Counted from the first letter of the stretch, positions 1 through 5,594 are shown. The stretch: DNA of 5,756 nucleotides from JAENVT01 sp031370825 (GCA_031370825.1 JANMRB010000300.1:1-5756); one strand, 5' to 3'. The notes: generated from the letters alone by a model not told the origin. A program made the numbers and translations.

Positions 1-1
1 A

Positions 2-970
2 TCGGCGATCCTTGCCGGGCCATTGATGCCCGCGGAAGTGTCGTTGGGAACCACGCAGAGCCTCAGTGACTGGGTCGTGCGGGGCGCGTTCTTCGTCGCG
101 ATCGGCGCGACGTTGCCGGCGATGATGCGCCGCGGGACGACCACCATCCAGCAGGACCGGCGCGACATTCGGATCGAGATGGAGATTCGCCGGGCACTCG
201 CACGGGGTGAGTTCATGCTCTTCTACCAGCCGATCGTCGACCTCCGCGACGGCCACATCGTCGGCGCCGAGGCGCTCCTGCGCTGGCAGCACCCCGAGCG
301 CGGCCTGCTCCTGCCCGAAGACTTCATCCACGACGTCGAGCGGATCGGGTCGATCGCCAACTGGGTGCTCCAAGAAGCCGCGACAACCACGACACGATGG
401 CGCACGACCTACGCGCTGGAAGGGTTTCAGATCTCGGTCAACGTGTCGGCGCAGAACCTTGTCCAACCCGACTTCGTGACCCAGGTACGCAACGCTCTCC
501 AGGCCGCGCAGCTCGATCCCACGCACCTGTGCCTCGAAGTCACCGAATCGTCGATGATCGACGACATCGACAGCGTCGCCATCCGCCTCCAAGTTCTGCG
601 ATCGATCGGTATCAAGATCGCCATCGACGACTTCGGGACCGGGCACGCCACCCTCTCCTACTTGCAACAACTGCCCATCGATGTGATCAAGATCGACCGC
701 AGCTTCGTTGGGGATTTGGGTACCCGCCGCAACGGTGGCGCGATCGTTGCCTCGATGTTGCAGCTCGCACATCGAGTCGGTGCCACCTGTATTGCCGAAG
801 GCGTCGAGACCGAGATGCAAAGCGAAGTGCTGTCACGAAACGGCTGCCCTCTCGCCCAGGGATATCTCTTCGCCCGGCCAATGCCCGCGCTCGAGTTCGA
901 GCAGCTACTTGCCGATGCGACTACCTACGCGACGACTTTTGCTTGGATCGATTCCGCAACGACGGCGTAG
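2..970 (+). CDS. EAL-domain cyclic-di-GMP phosphodiesterase, membrane-anchored (5' end outside window)
   Basis: The EAL domain hydrolyses the second messenger c-di-GMP to pGpG. The frame is open from base 2 with no good start, so the N-terminus lies upstream. Counting the TTG codon at 23 as residue 1, a hydrophobic segment (about 16-35, ending MMRR) looks like the last transmembrane helix. A charged linker helix (about 46-60) follows, then the EAL domain (about 62-298). All the residues expected for metal binding and catalysis in active EAL enzymes are visible: E83 in the EALLRW motif, N140, E172, the DD pair 202-203 in the IDDFGTG loop, K223, E259 and Q279. I therefore infer an active enzyme. 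No GGDEF domain lies between the membrane helix and the EAL domain, so any sensor part must be upstream and is probably membrane-embedded. The TAG stop lies 5 bp from the convergent osmC stop. Confidence 0.93.
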   Translation, partial: SAILAGPLMPAEVSLGTTQSLSDWVVRGAFFVAIGATLPAMMRRGTTTIQQDRRDIRIEMEIRRALARGEFMLFYQPIVDLRDGHIVGAEALLRWQHPERGLLLPEDFIHDVERIGSIANWVLQEAATTTTRWRTTYALEGFQISVNVSAQNLVQPDFVTQVRNALQAAQLDPTHLCLEVTESSMIDDIDSVAIRLQVLRSIGIKIAIDDFGTGHATLSYLQQLPIDVIKIDRSFVGDLGTRRNGGAIVASMLQLAHRVGATCIAEGVETEMQSEVLSRNGCPLAQGYLFARPMPALEFEQLLADATTYATTFAWIDSATTA

Positions 971-975
971 TTCGA

Positions 976-1401
976 CTATTCAGCCAGGGATGCCTCGACC
1001 GTGATCTCGGGCACGGCGGCCAACGCTCGGCTCACGATGCACCCCTCTTTGGTCGCCTCCGCCTGCTTGATGAACGCAGCTTCGTCGAGACCAGGTACAC
1101 GCCCGACGGTGACGAGGTCGATCTTTGCGATCGTTGGTTTTCCGTCGATCTGCCTCAGCGAGACCGTGGCGTCGGTGTGAATCGACTCGGGGGTGGTGCC
1201 GGCTTGAGCGAGCGTGTTGGCGAGAGCCATCGAGAAGCACGCCGAGAGCGCGGCGCCGATCAGTTGCTCGGGGTTGGAGCCGGCTCCATCTTCGAATCGG
1301 GACTTGAACGTGTAGCCCCCGCTGATGCTGTCACCGGCCATGAACGTCCCGGTGCCTGTTTGCAGGTCACCTCTCCACTCCGCATTTCCCTTTGCTGGCA
1401 T
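976..1401 (-). CDS. osmC: OsmC family peroxiredoxin
   Basis: This is a 141-residue thiol peroxidase of the OsmC/Ohr superfamily. Such enzymes reduce organic hydroperoxides and hydrogen peroxide in the cytoplasm. The visible hallmarks are the SRFEDG segment with the probable catalytic R35, NPEQLIGAALSACFSMALA with E45 and the peroxidatic Cys55, and KEGCIVSRAL with the resolving Cys121. The order, spacing and length closely follow Escherichia coli OsmC, whose reactive cysteines are C59 and C125. This supports OsmC over Ohr or YhfA. The ATG at 1401 is preceded by GAGGAG with a 6-nt spacer, which fixes the start. The gene is transcribed away from a MarR-type regulator and converges on the EAL gene. 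Regulation by that MarR protein is plausible from the arrangement but unproven. Confidence 0.95.
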   Translation of the reverse strand: MPAKGNAEWRGDLQTGTGTFMAGDSISGGYTFKSRFEDGAGSNPEQLIGAALSACFSMALANTLAQAGTTPESIHTDATVSLRQIDGKPTIAKIDLVTVGRVPGLDEAAFIKQAEATKEGCIVSRALAAVPEITVEASLAE

Positions 1402-1407
1402 GACGAG

Positions 1408-1413
1408 CTCCTC
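1408..1413 (-). promoter_or_regulatory. Ribosome binding site of osmC
   Basis: The minus strand reads GAGGAG here, 6 nt before the ATG of osmC. It is a near-perfect anti-16S match and settles the start codon. Confidence 0.8.
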
Positions 1414-1503
1414 GCAGTCGTTCGCTTCGGTCTATCGAGTCCGATTGAATCACAGTCGTTTGCCGGTGATCCAGCGCACACGGCTCGGATCTACTCTTGA
1501 CTT

Positions 1504-1516
1504 CGCTCACTGAGCG
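1504..1516. repeat. Perfect 13-bp inverted repeat between osmC and the MarR gene (candidate operator)
   Basis: CGCTCA-C-TGAGCG is a perfect palindrome around a single central base. It lies in the divergent region between osmC and the MarR gene, about 20 bp upstream of the proposed MarR-gene -35 box and about 100 bp upstream of the osmC start. Its position and symmetry suit a dimeric winged-helix regulator. No second copy was noticed, so an operator role is inferred. Confidence 0.35.
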
Positions 1517-1536
1517 CTGGGCGGGAGCCCGATGCT

Positions 1537-1565
1537 TTGATGATGCGTCAACAAGGTTGTACGGT
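1537..1565 (+). promoter_or_regulatory. Predicted promoter of the MarR-DUF5996 operon
   Basis: The -35 box is TTGATG (1537-1542), followed by a 17-bp spacer and the -10 box TACGGT (1560-1565), which fits the actinobacterial TANNNT pattern. The same -10 hexamer recurs in the promoter at 5589. Transcription would begin around 1571-1573, at the GTG codon 1572, implying a leaderless mRNA. The inverted repeat GTCAA (1547-1551) / TTGAC (1566-1570) flanks the -10 and could be an autoregulatory site. The -35 matches TTGACA at only four of six bases. Confidence 0.45.
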
Positions 1566-1571
1566 TTGACT

Positions 1572-2042
1572 GTGGCAGAACCGCGATGGCTCGACGAGCG
1601 CCAGGCCCACGTCTGGCAGTCGTACCTTCACATGAACCAACACCTGTACGCCGAGCTGGAGGACCAGCTCACGCGCGAGTCGGGACTGTCGGGGGCCGAC
1701 TACAAGGTGCTCGTGCCGCTGTCGGAGACACCCGGCGGTGTGCTGCGGGCCCGCGAACTTGCGACGGAGATCGGCTGGGACCGCAGTCGCTTGTCGCACC
1801 ACATCAGCAGGATGGAGAGGCGTGGACTGGTCGCCCGCGAGGAATGCGAAGCCGACGCGCGGGGGCTGATGGTGCGACTGACCAAGGCCGGTAGAAAGGC
1901 CATCCAAGGCGCGGCGCCGAACCACGCGGAGAGCGTGCAGAGTTATTTCTTCGACCTGCTTTCCAATGCGGAGCTCGCAACACTCGCTGCCGTGTTCGAT
2001 CGTGTGCTCGAGAACCTGACGAGCGATGACGAGGAGATTTGA
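1572..2042 (+). CDS. MarR family winged helix-turn-helix transcriptional regulator
   Basis: This is a 156-residue dimeric DNA-binding regulator of the MarR family. Helical dimerisation segments flank a winged helix-turn-helix at about 57-104. The probable recognition helix is 69-87 (WDRSRLSHHISRMERRGLV), and the wing carries the family signature DARG (95-98) before a conserved LTKAGR. The N-terminal PRWLDE segment is, from memory, typical of actinobacterial members, and supports a start near it. No ATG is in frame. GTG 1572 lies about 7 nt after a TACGGT -10 box, consistent with a leaderless transcript. TTG 1566 (AAGG 9 nt upstream) and TTG 1497 are alternatives. The only cysteine, C92, is in the wing, so the N-terminal sensing cysteine of OhrR is absent. 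The stop overlaps the DUF5996 start, and the gene is divergent from osmC. The ligand is unknown. Confidence 0.92.
   Translation: MAEPRWLDERQAHVWQSYLHMNQHLYAELEDQLTRESGLSGADYKVLVPLSETPGGVLRARELATEIGWDRSRLSHHISRMERRGLVAREECEADARGLMVRLTKAGRKAIQGAAPNHAESVQSYFFDLLSNAELATLAAVFDRVLENLTSDDEEI
2031..2036 (+). promoter_or_regulatory. Ribosome binding site of the DUF5996 gene, inside the MarR coding end
   Basis: GAGGAG lies in the last codons of the MarR gene, 5 nt before ATG 2042. Together with the TGATG stop/start overlap it suggests translational coupling, and it favours ATG 2042 over the adjacent TTG 2039. Confidence 0.75.
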
Positions 2043-2989
2043 TGGATGACACGCAGCTGCCCGTGTTAGCCCTGCAGGAATGGGAGGGGACCAAAGACAC
2101 CCTTCACTTGTGGGCGCAGATCGTCGGCAAGACGCGGCTCGCGCTGATGCCGCCGCGCAACCACTGGTGGAACGTCAGCCTGTACCCGTCGGCTCGTGGG
2201 CTGACCACGCGGCGTATGCCGCTCGCAGCTCACAACCTGGAGATCGAGCTGGATCTCGTCGATCACCGGCTGTCGGCTCGCACCACGGAATCGGAGGCCG
2301 GGTTCGAGCTGCACGATGGGCTCTCGGTGGCCGACTTCTATGGCCAATACATCGCCACCCTCGAAGGTCTCGATGTGAGGGTTGCTATCAAGGCCGTGCC
2401 GTTCGGCGTTCCCATCACGACGCCCTTCGCCGAAGACCACGAGCACGCGAGCTACGACACCGACGCGGTCGGCCGCTTCCTCCGCGTCCTGCAATGGAGC
2501 GCCGACGCGCTCGAGGAGTTCGCCGGTTGGTACTGCGGCAAGAGCAGCCCGGTGCACGTGTTCTGGCACGGCTTCGACCTCGCCCACACCAGGTTCTCCA
2601 CCAGGCGGGTGGAATCTCGACCCGGCGTCGACATGGTCACGGCGGAGGCGTACTCGCACGAGGTCGTCAGCTTCGGATTCTGGGCAGGTGATCAGAACAC
2701 TCCGTTCCCCGCCTACTACTCGTACACCGCGCCCGAACCGGCCGAACTAGCACAGCAGAAACTGCGACCAGCACAGGCCGAGTGGGTGCCGCAAGGCAAG
2801 GGCTCGCTCGCGATCCTCCGCTACGACGACGTCAGGACGGCGGCCGACCCCAAAGGAACACTCCACGAGTTCTTCCAGAGCGCGTTCGAAGCGGGTGCTT
2901 CGTTAGCGGGCTGGGATCTGATCGACACGGCGACAGGGTGGTGCCCCGTCCCAGCTGAACGCCTCTCCCGCCTGTCGGGAGATTCCTAG
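2042..2989 (+). CDS. DUF5996 family protein of unknown function
   Basis: This is a 315-residue soluble protein that I recognise as DUF5996, a family with no established biochemical role. The recognisable blocks are EWEGTKDTLHLWAQIVGK (13-30), NHWWNVSLY (40-48), ARGLTTRRMP (51-60), HDGLSVADFY (91-100), the acidic EDHEHASYD (131-139), SSPVHVFWHGFDLAHTRFS (168-186), AYSHEVVSFGFWAGD (203-217) and a C-terminal ADP..F.QSAFEAGASLAGWD block (268-292). No signal peptide or membrane segment is present. Many histidines and acidic residues sit in these blocks, so metal or substrate binding is possible but only a guess. The ATG overlaps the MarR stop by one base, so the two are cotranscribed and probably coupled. 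The TAG stop shares CTAG with the convergent ferredoxin stop. Confidence 0.9.
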   Translation: MDDTQLPVLALQEWEGTKDTLHLWAQIVGKTRLALMPPRNHWWNVSLYPSARGLTTRRMPLAAHNLEIELDLVDHRLSARTTESEAGFELHDGLSVADFYGQYIATLEGLDVRVAIKAVPFGVPITTPFAEDHEHASYDTDAVGRFLRVLQWSADALEEFAGWYCGKSSPVHVFWHGFDLAHTRFSTRRVESRPGVDMVTAEAYSHEVVSFGFWAGDQNTPFPAYYSYTAPEPAELAQQKLRPAQAEWVPQGKGSLAILRYDDVRTAADPKGTLHEFFQSAFEAGASLAGWDLIDTATGWCPVPAERLSRLSGDS

Positions 2990-3384
2990 TCGCCGAAGAC
3001 GTCGTGGCTGAGCTGCACGAAGAACGTGTGGTCGTGGCCCTTGTTGGGATCCTCTGAGTTGTACTTGGCCGTCGAGGGCCCGCCATCGGGTACGTGATCT
3101 TCGGAGTAGATCGCGCCGACCGGACACACGTCGGGCTGGTAGCACGCGGTGCACGACGTGCACTCGTCGAGGTTCACGTACAGAAGCGTGTCGGCGAAGA
3201 TGGCGATCGAGTCGGGGTTGGGCGTGTGAGTGTTCTCGATGACCCCGCTGCCGTGCTCGGCCTCGGAGAACAAGATGTTCTTCTGCGGGTCGAACTCGTA
3301 GATGCACTGAACAGGGCACACGTCGACGCACGCCCGATCTTTCACACCGATACAAGCCTCGGTGATGATTGCGAGTCCCGCCAC
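2986..3384 (-). CDS. Seven-iron-type (3Fe-4S/4Fe-4S) ferredoxin, FdxA-like, with enlarged loop
   Basis: This is a 132-residue low-potential electron carrier that would shuttle electrons between cytoplasmic redox enzymes. The first motif, C11-x7-C19-x3-C23-P-x2-C27, matches seven-iron ferredoxins such as Azotobacter FdI and actinobacterial FdxA. The second, C75-x2-C78-x2-C81-x5-C87-P, has five residues instead of three before the last cysteine. By analogy C11, C19 and C87 would hold the 3Fe-4S cluster and C23, C75, C78 and C81 the 4Fe-4S cluster, with C27 spare. An eight-iron form cannot be excluded. The 47 residues between C27 and C75 exceed the short loop of ordinary FdxA by roughly 25-30, and the acidic tail (about 94-132) is also long. 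GTG 3384 is set by AAAGGAG 7 nt upstream. The gene follows DUF2630 on the same strand. Confidence 0.9.
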   Translation of the reverse strand: MAGLAIITEACIGVKDRACVDVCPVQCIYEFDPQKNILFSEAEHGSGVIENTHTPNPDSIAIFADTLLYVNLDECTSCTACYQPDVCPVGAIYSEDHVPDGGPSTAKYNSEDPNKGHDHTFFVQLSHDVFGD

Positions 3385-3391
3385 GGCTGGG

Positions 3392-3398
3392 CTCCTTT
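3392..3398 (-). promoter_or_regulatory. Ribosome binding site of the ferredoxin gene
   Basis: The minus strand reads AAAGGAG, 7 nt before GTG 3384. It selects this GTG over upstream in-frame codons, which would add a non-homologous Arg-rich extension to the ferredoxin. Confidence 0.8.
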
Positions 3399-3446
3399 CG
3401 CTTCGTTGGGTGGTTCCCGTTTCGGACGCCGCTGAAACGCGTGCTG

Positions 3447-3689
3447 CTATTGCTGATAGCCCTCGACGACGCGTACAGCGCGCACTGTGGCGTCGTTCGG
3501 ATCCTGGCCCGCCTCGCGACGTGCGCGCCGTTGGCGCAACAGATCCCAACACTGGTCGAGCGCGACCTCGAGCTCGCGAAGGTGGGCGACCTCTGCCTCG
3601 GTCGGAGCGGTCCCGGCGTGCTCTCGCTCGAGCTTGTGCTCGTCCTCGACCAACTTGCCGATCCTGTGAACGATCTCGATCTCGTCCAT
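3447..3689 (-). CDS. DUF2630 family small protein
   Basis: This is an 80-residue, highly charged, mostly helical protein that I recognise as DUF2630, a family of unknown function. The diagnostic core is LRELEVALDQCWDLLRQRRA (38-57), followed by RREAGQDP and the C-terminal VVEGYQQ. An N-terminal helix (MDEIEIVHRIGKLVEDEHKL) and the 36-60 helix suggest a helical hairpin or short coiled coil. No signal peptide or membrane segment is seen, so it should be cytoplasmic. ATG 3689 follows AAAGGA with an 8-nt spacer. The open frame continues upstream into the signal-peptide region of the divergent gene, but that part does not resemble the family. The ferredoxin gene starts 62 nt downstream on the same strand with no terminator between, so the two are probably one operon. 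Confidence 0.9.
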   Translation of the reverse strand: MDEIEIVHRIGKLVEDEHKLEREHAGTAPTEAEVAHLRELEVALDQCWDLLRQRRARREAGQDPNDATVRAVRVVEGYQQ

Positions 3690-3697
3690 TCGGTGTG

Positions 3698-3703
3698 TCC
3701 TTT
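3698..3703 (-). promoter_or_regulatory. Ribosome binding site of the DUF2630 gene
   Basis: The minus strand reads AAAGGA, 8 nt before ATG 3689. It supports the short 80-residue product over the longer frame that starts at 4079. Confidence 0.7.
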
Positions 3704-3765
3704 CACGCGGAGCCCAAAGCTTTTCTACACCAGGTGGGCGTGACAGGTTGACGCGACCCACCCAC

Positions 3766-3805
3766 GGGGGTGCACCTTCCCCCCGGGGACCAACTCTCGA
3801 GGGGG
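3766..3805 (+). promoter_or_regulatory. G/C-run leader and ribosome binding site of the Asp-box protein gene
   Basis: GAGGGGG (3799-3805) lies 5 nt before GTG 3811 and is the likely ribosome binding site. Upstream are a G run (3766-3770), a C run (3779-3784) and CCCCGGGG (3781-3788). The C run could pair with the upstream G run or with the G run of the ribosome binding site, giving mutually exclusive hairpins. The site is well supported. Regulation by folding is speculative. Confidence 0.4.
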
Positions 3806-3810
3806 TTACC

Positions 3811-5514
3811 GTGCGAATCAGAAAGACTCGTCGGCTGTACAGCGTGCTGGCCGTAGTGACGGTCGCGGCAGCGATGACATCGATTGCGCCCGCGGTGGCG
3901 TTGGGGGGCGACGCCGAGGTCAGCGTCGGCAGCCCGTCGAGCCCGTACATCCAGAACTCGCAGAACGAACCGACAGTGGCGATCGACGCCAACAACCCCT
4001 TGATCGCGGCCGCGGGCTCCAACGACCTGATCGACATGGCCCCGTGCAAGTTAAGCAGCTGCGACCTGACGACTGACATAGGGCTGTCGGGGATCTACTT
4101 CTCCTCCGACGGAGGCTCCACTTGGACCCAGCCCACGTACAGAGGCATCAATGCCCGCTCGGGCGCGAAAGTGACCGGTCCGATCGGCACATTGCCCAAC
4201 TACGTCGAGAATGGACTGTCGTCGCACGGCGATCCCTCACTGGCCTTTGGGCCCAGGCCCGGTCCCGACGGGTTCTCGTGGACCAACGGCTCACGTCTGT
4301 ACTACGCCAACATCGCCTTCAATCTCGGCGCCGCGACGACCTTTAAAGGGGCCTCGGCCATAGCGGTGTCTCGCACAGACGATGTCGCGGCCGCGGCGGC
4401 AGGCAACAACAACGCCTGGTTCGCCCCCGTCATCGTCTCCAAGCAGAGCTCGGCGACCTTCTCCGACAAGGAGACGTTGTGGGCGGACAACGCTGCGACG
4501 AGCGCGTTCTTCGGCAACGTCTACATCTGCAATGTGGCATTCCGCAGCAACGGCGGCGCGCCGGAACCGGTGATGGTCGCACGGTCGATCGACGGCGGCG
4601 ACACCTGGACGCAGCGCCAGATCAGCCAGGCGGCGAACACGGGCTCCGGGGCAGGGTCATCCGGCGGCCGGCAGGGCTGCACGGTCCGCACCGACAGTCA
4701 CGGTGTCGTGTACGTCTTCTGGAACGGCAGCCTGAAGGGTGCCGGCGTGCAGTACCTGGCACGATCCTTCGACGGTGGCGTCAACTTCGAGAAGTCTCGG
4801 GCTGTGGCACTGGCGAGCGATTGCGGCGCTTTCGATCCGGTCAGCGGTCGCGTCACGTTCGACGGCATCGCCGGGGCACGCACGAACAGCTTCCCGATTG
4901 CCGACATCGCCAACGGCGCGCCGACCGGAGCTGGCGCAACCGACGAAGCAGTATTGAGCTGGTGCGACGGCGCCCAAGGGCTCGGAAGTGAGCAGGCGTT
5001 GGTGACGTATTCGATGGACCATGGGCAGTCCTGGGGGACTCCTGTCAATCTCGCCGAGGCCGGCGATCGTCCGGACTTCCCGGCGGTGGCAATATCCCCT
5101 GATGGTGCCGACATCTATGTCACCTACGACGCCTTCTTGCAGACCTGGCAGAGGACCACCGCATTACCCCGCCTGGCCCAAGGCGTCGTTCGCCACGCGG
5201 ACATTGGCGCTGGGGGCGTACCCACGGGTGCCAGCACGCTTCACCGCGGCACCGTCGGTGACGCTCGCGCCTCGAGCCGAACCCTGAACCGAGAGGCCGT
5301 CTACGACTACGTGGGCATCGCCGCGACAAACGACGTCGCCGTCGCGGTGTGGATGGATCTGCGCAACGCCGAAGTTTGCCCCGCCGTCAACGCCTATCGC
5401 CAGTCCCTGTTTACCGGCCCGGCACTGGCGGCACCGTCACCCGCTACCGCCTGCCCAGCAACGTTCGGCAACCTCGACATCTACGGCGGAGCCTACGGCG
5501 ACCCGACACCATAG
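3811..5514 (+). CDS. Secreted sialidase-like protein with four Asp-boxes (BNR repeats)
   Basis: This is a 567-residue exported protein, probably a beta-propeller of the sialidase superfamily. The N-terminus (MRIRKTRR, then a hydrophobic stretch 11-25 and an APAVA site near residue 30) is a Sec signal peptide. Four Asp-boxes are visible: SSDGGSTW (98-105), SIDGGDTW (259-266), SFDGGVNF (319-326, with F for W) and SMDHGQSW (401-408). Such motifs mark turns of propeller blades and also occur in non-sialidase propellers. The FRIP/YRIP motif of true sialidases is not seen, so enzymatic activity is doubtful, and a binding or structural role is equally possible. There are eight cysteines (79, 84, 240, 290, 338, 385, 523, 548), an even number that suits disulfides. 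I see no membrane or cell-wall anchor. GTG 3811 is chosen because GAGGGGG lies 5 nt upstream and the signal peptide begins there. TTG 3748 would add an atypical 21-residue leader. Confidence 0.85.
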   Translation: MRIRKTRRLYSVLAVVTVAAAMTSIAPAVALGGDAEVSVGSPSSPYIQNSQNEPTVAIDANNPLIAAAGSNDLIDMAPCKLSSCDLTTDIGLSGIYFSSDGGSTWTQPTYRGINARSGAKVTGPIGTLPNYVENGLSSHGDPSLAFGPRPGPDGFSWTNGSRLYYANIAFNLGAATTFKGASAIAVSRTDDVAAAAAGNNNAWFAPVIVSKQSSATFSDKETLWADNAATSAFFGNVYICNVAFRSNGGAPEPVMVARSIDGGDTWTQRQISQAANTGSGAGSSGGRQGCTVRTDSHGVVYVFWNGSLKGAGVQYLARSFDGGVNFEKSRAVALASDCGAFDPVSGRVTFDGIAGARTNSFPIADIANGAPTGAGATDEAVLSWCDGAQGLGSEQALVTYSMDHGQSWGTPVNLAEAGDRPDFPAVAISPDGADIYVTYDAFLQTWQRTTALPRLAQGVVRHADIGAGGVPTGASTLHRGTVGDARASSRTLNREAVYDYVGIAATNDVAVAVWMDLRNAEVCPAVNAYRQSLFTGPALAAPSPATACPATFGNLDIYGGAYGDPTP

Positions 5515-5541
5515 CGAGACCTCGACGCATCATTCCGTTCT

Positions 5542-5551
5542 ACGGATCCGT
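5542..5551. repeat. 10-bp perfect palindrome downstream of the Asp-box protein gene
   Basis: ACGGATCCGT is perfectly self-complementary. It has no loop and no T-run, so it is not a convincing terminator. It lies 16 bp upstream of the -35 box at 5567 and could bind a regulator, but nothing else supports this. Confidence 0.2.
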
Positions 5552-5566
5552 GGACGCGCATGCCAC

Positions 5567-5594
5567 TTGACAAGCGCGGACAAGAGCCTACGGT
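5567..5594 (+). promoter_or_regulatory. Predicted housekeeping-type promoter of the Cys/Trp-rich small protein gene
   Basis: The -35 box is a perfect TTGACA (5567-5572), followed by a 16-bp spacer and the -10 box TACGGT (5589-5594), which fits TANNNT. The predicted start of transcription near 5601 leaves a leader of about 27 nt before ATG 5628. An inverted repeat, CTACG (5588-5592) / CGTAG (5599-5603), covers the -10 and could be an operator. This is the best promoter in the window. Confidence 0.6.

Noticed and set aside
397..1500. A 367-codon plus-strand frame spanning the EAL end, the osmC gene and the intergenic region
   Set aside because: It is Arg-rich, resembles no family, and runs through two well-supported genes in other frames. 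It is a by-product of high GC.
1497..1571. TTG 1497 or TTG 1566 as the MarR start
   Set aside because: TTG 1497 has no ribosome binding site and adds 25 atypical residues. TTG 1566 has only AAGG at 9 nt. The -10 box at 1560-1565 would place the transcript start after both.
2990..3552. The ferredoxin frame extended upstream to 3552
   Set aside because: The added part overlaps the DUF2630 gene and is Arg/Ser-rich. AAAGGAG before GTG 3384 fits the family N-terminus.
2903..3706. A 267-codon minus-strand frame over the ferredoxin and DUF2630 genes
   Set aside because: Low-complexity Ser/Arg-rich translation in the wrong frame. The ferredoxin and DUF2630 frames carry recognisable motifs and ribosome binding sites.
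3748..3753. TTGACG as a -35 box for the exported protein gene
   Set aside because: No TANNNT or similar -10 box lies 16-18 bp downstream. That stretch is G/C-rich.
3447..4079. The long version of the DUF2630 frame starting at 4079
   Set aside because: The extension overlaps the signal peptide and first domain of the divergent exported protein and has no family resemblance. ATG 3689 has a good ribosome binding site.
4479..4991. A 170-codon plus-strand frame inside the exported protein gene
   Set aside because: Arg-rich shadow frame with no motif, overlapped by a gene with Asp-boxes in the correct frame.
5515..5566. A terminator after the exported protein gene
   Set aside because: Only a loopless palindrome (5542-5551) with no T-run is present, so there is no convincing intrinsic terminator.
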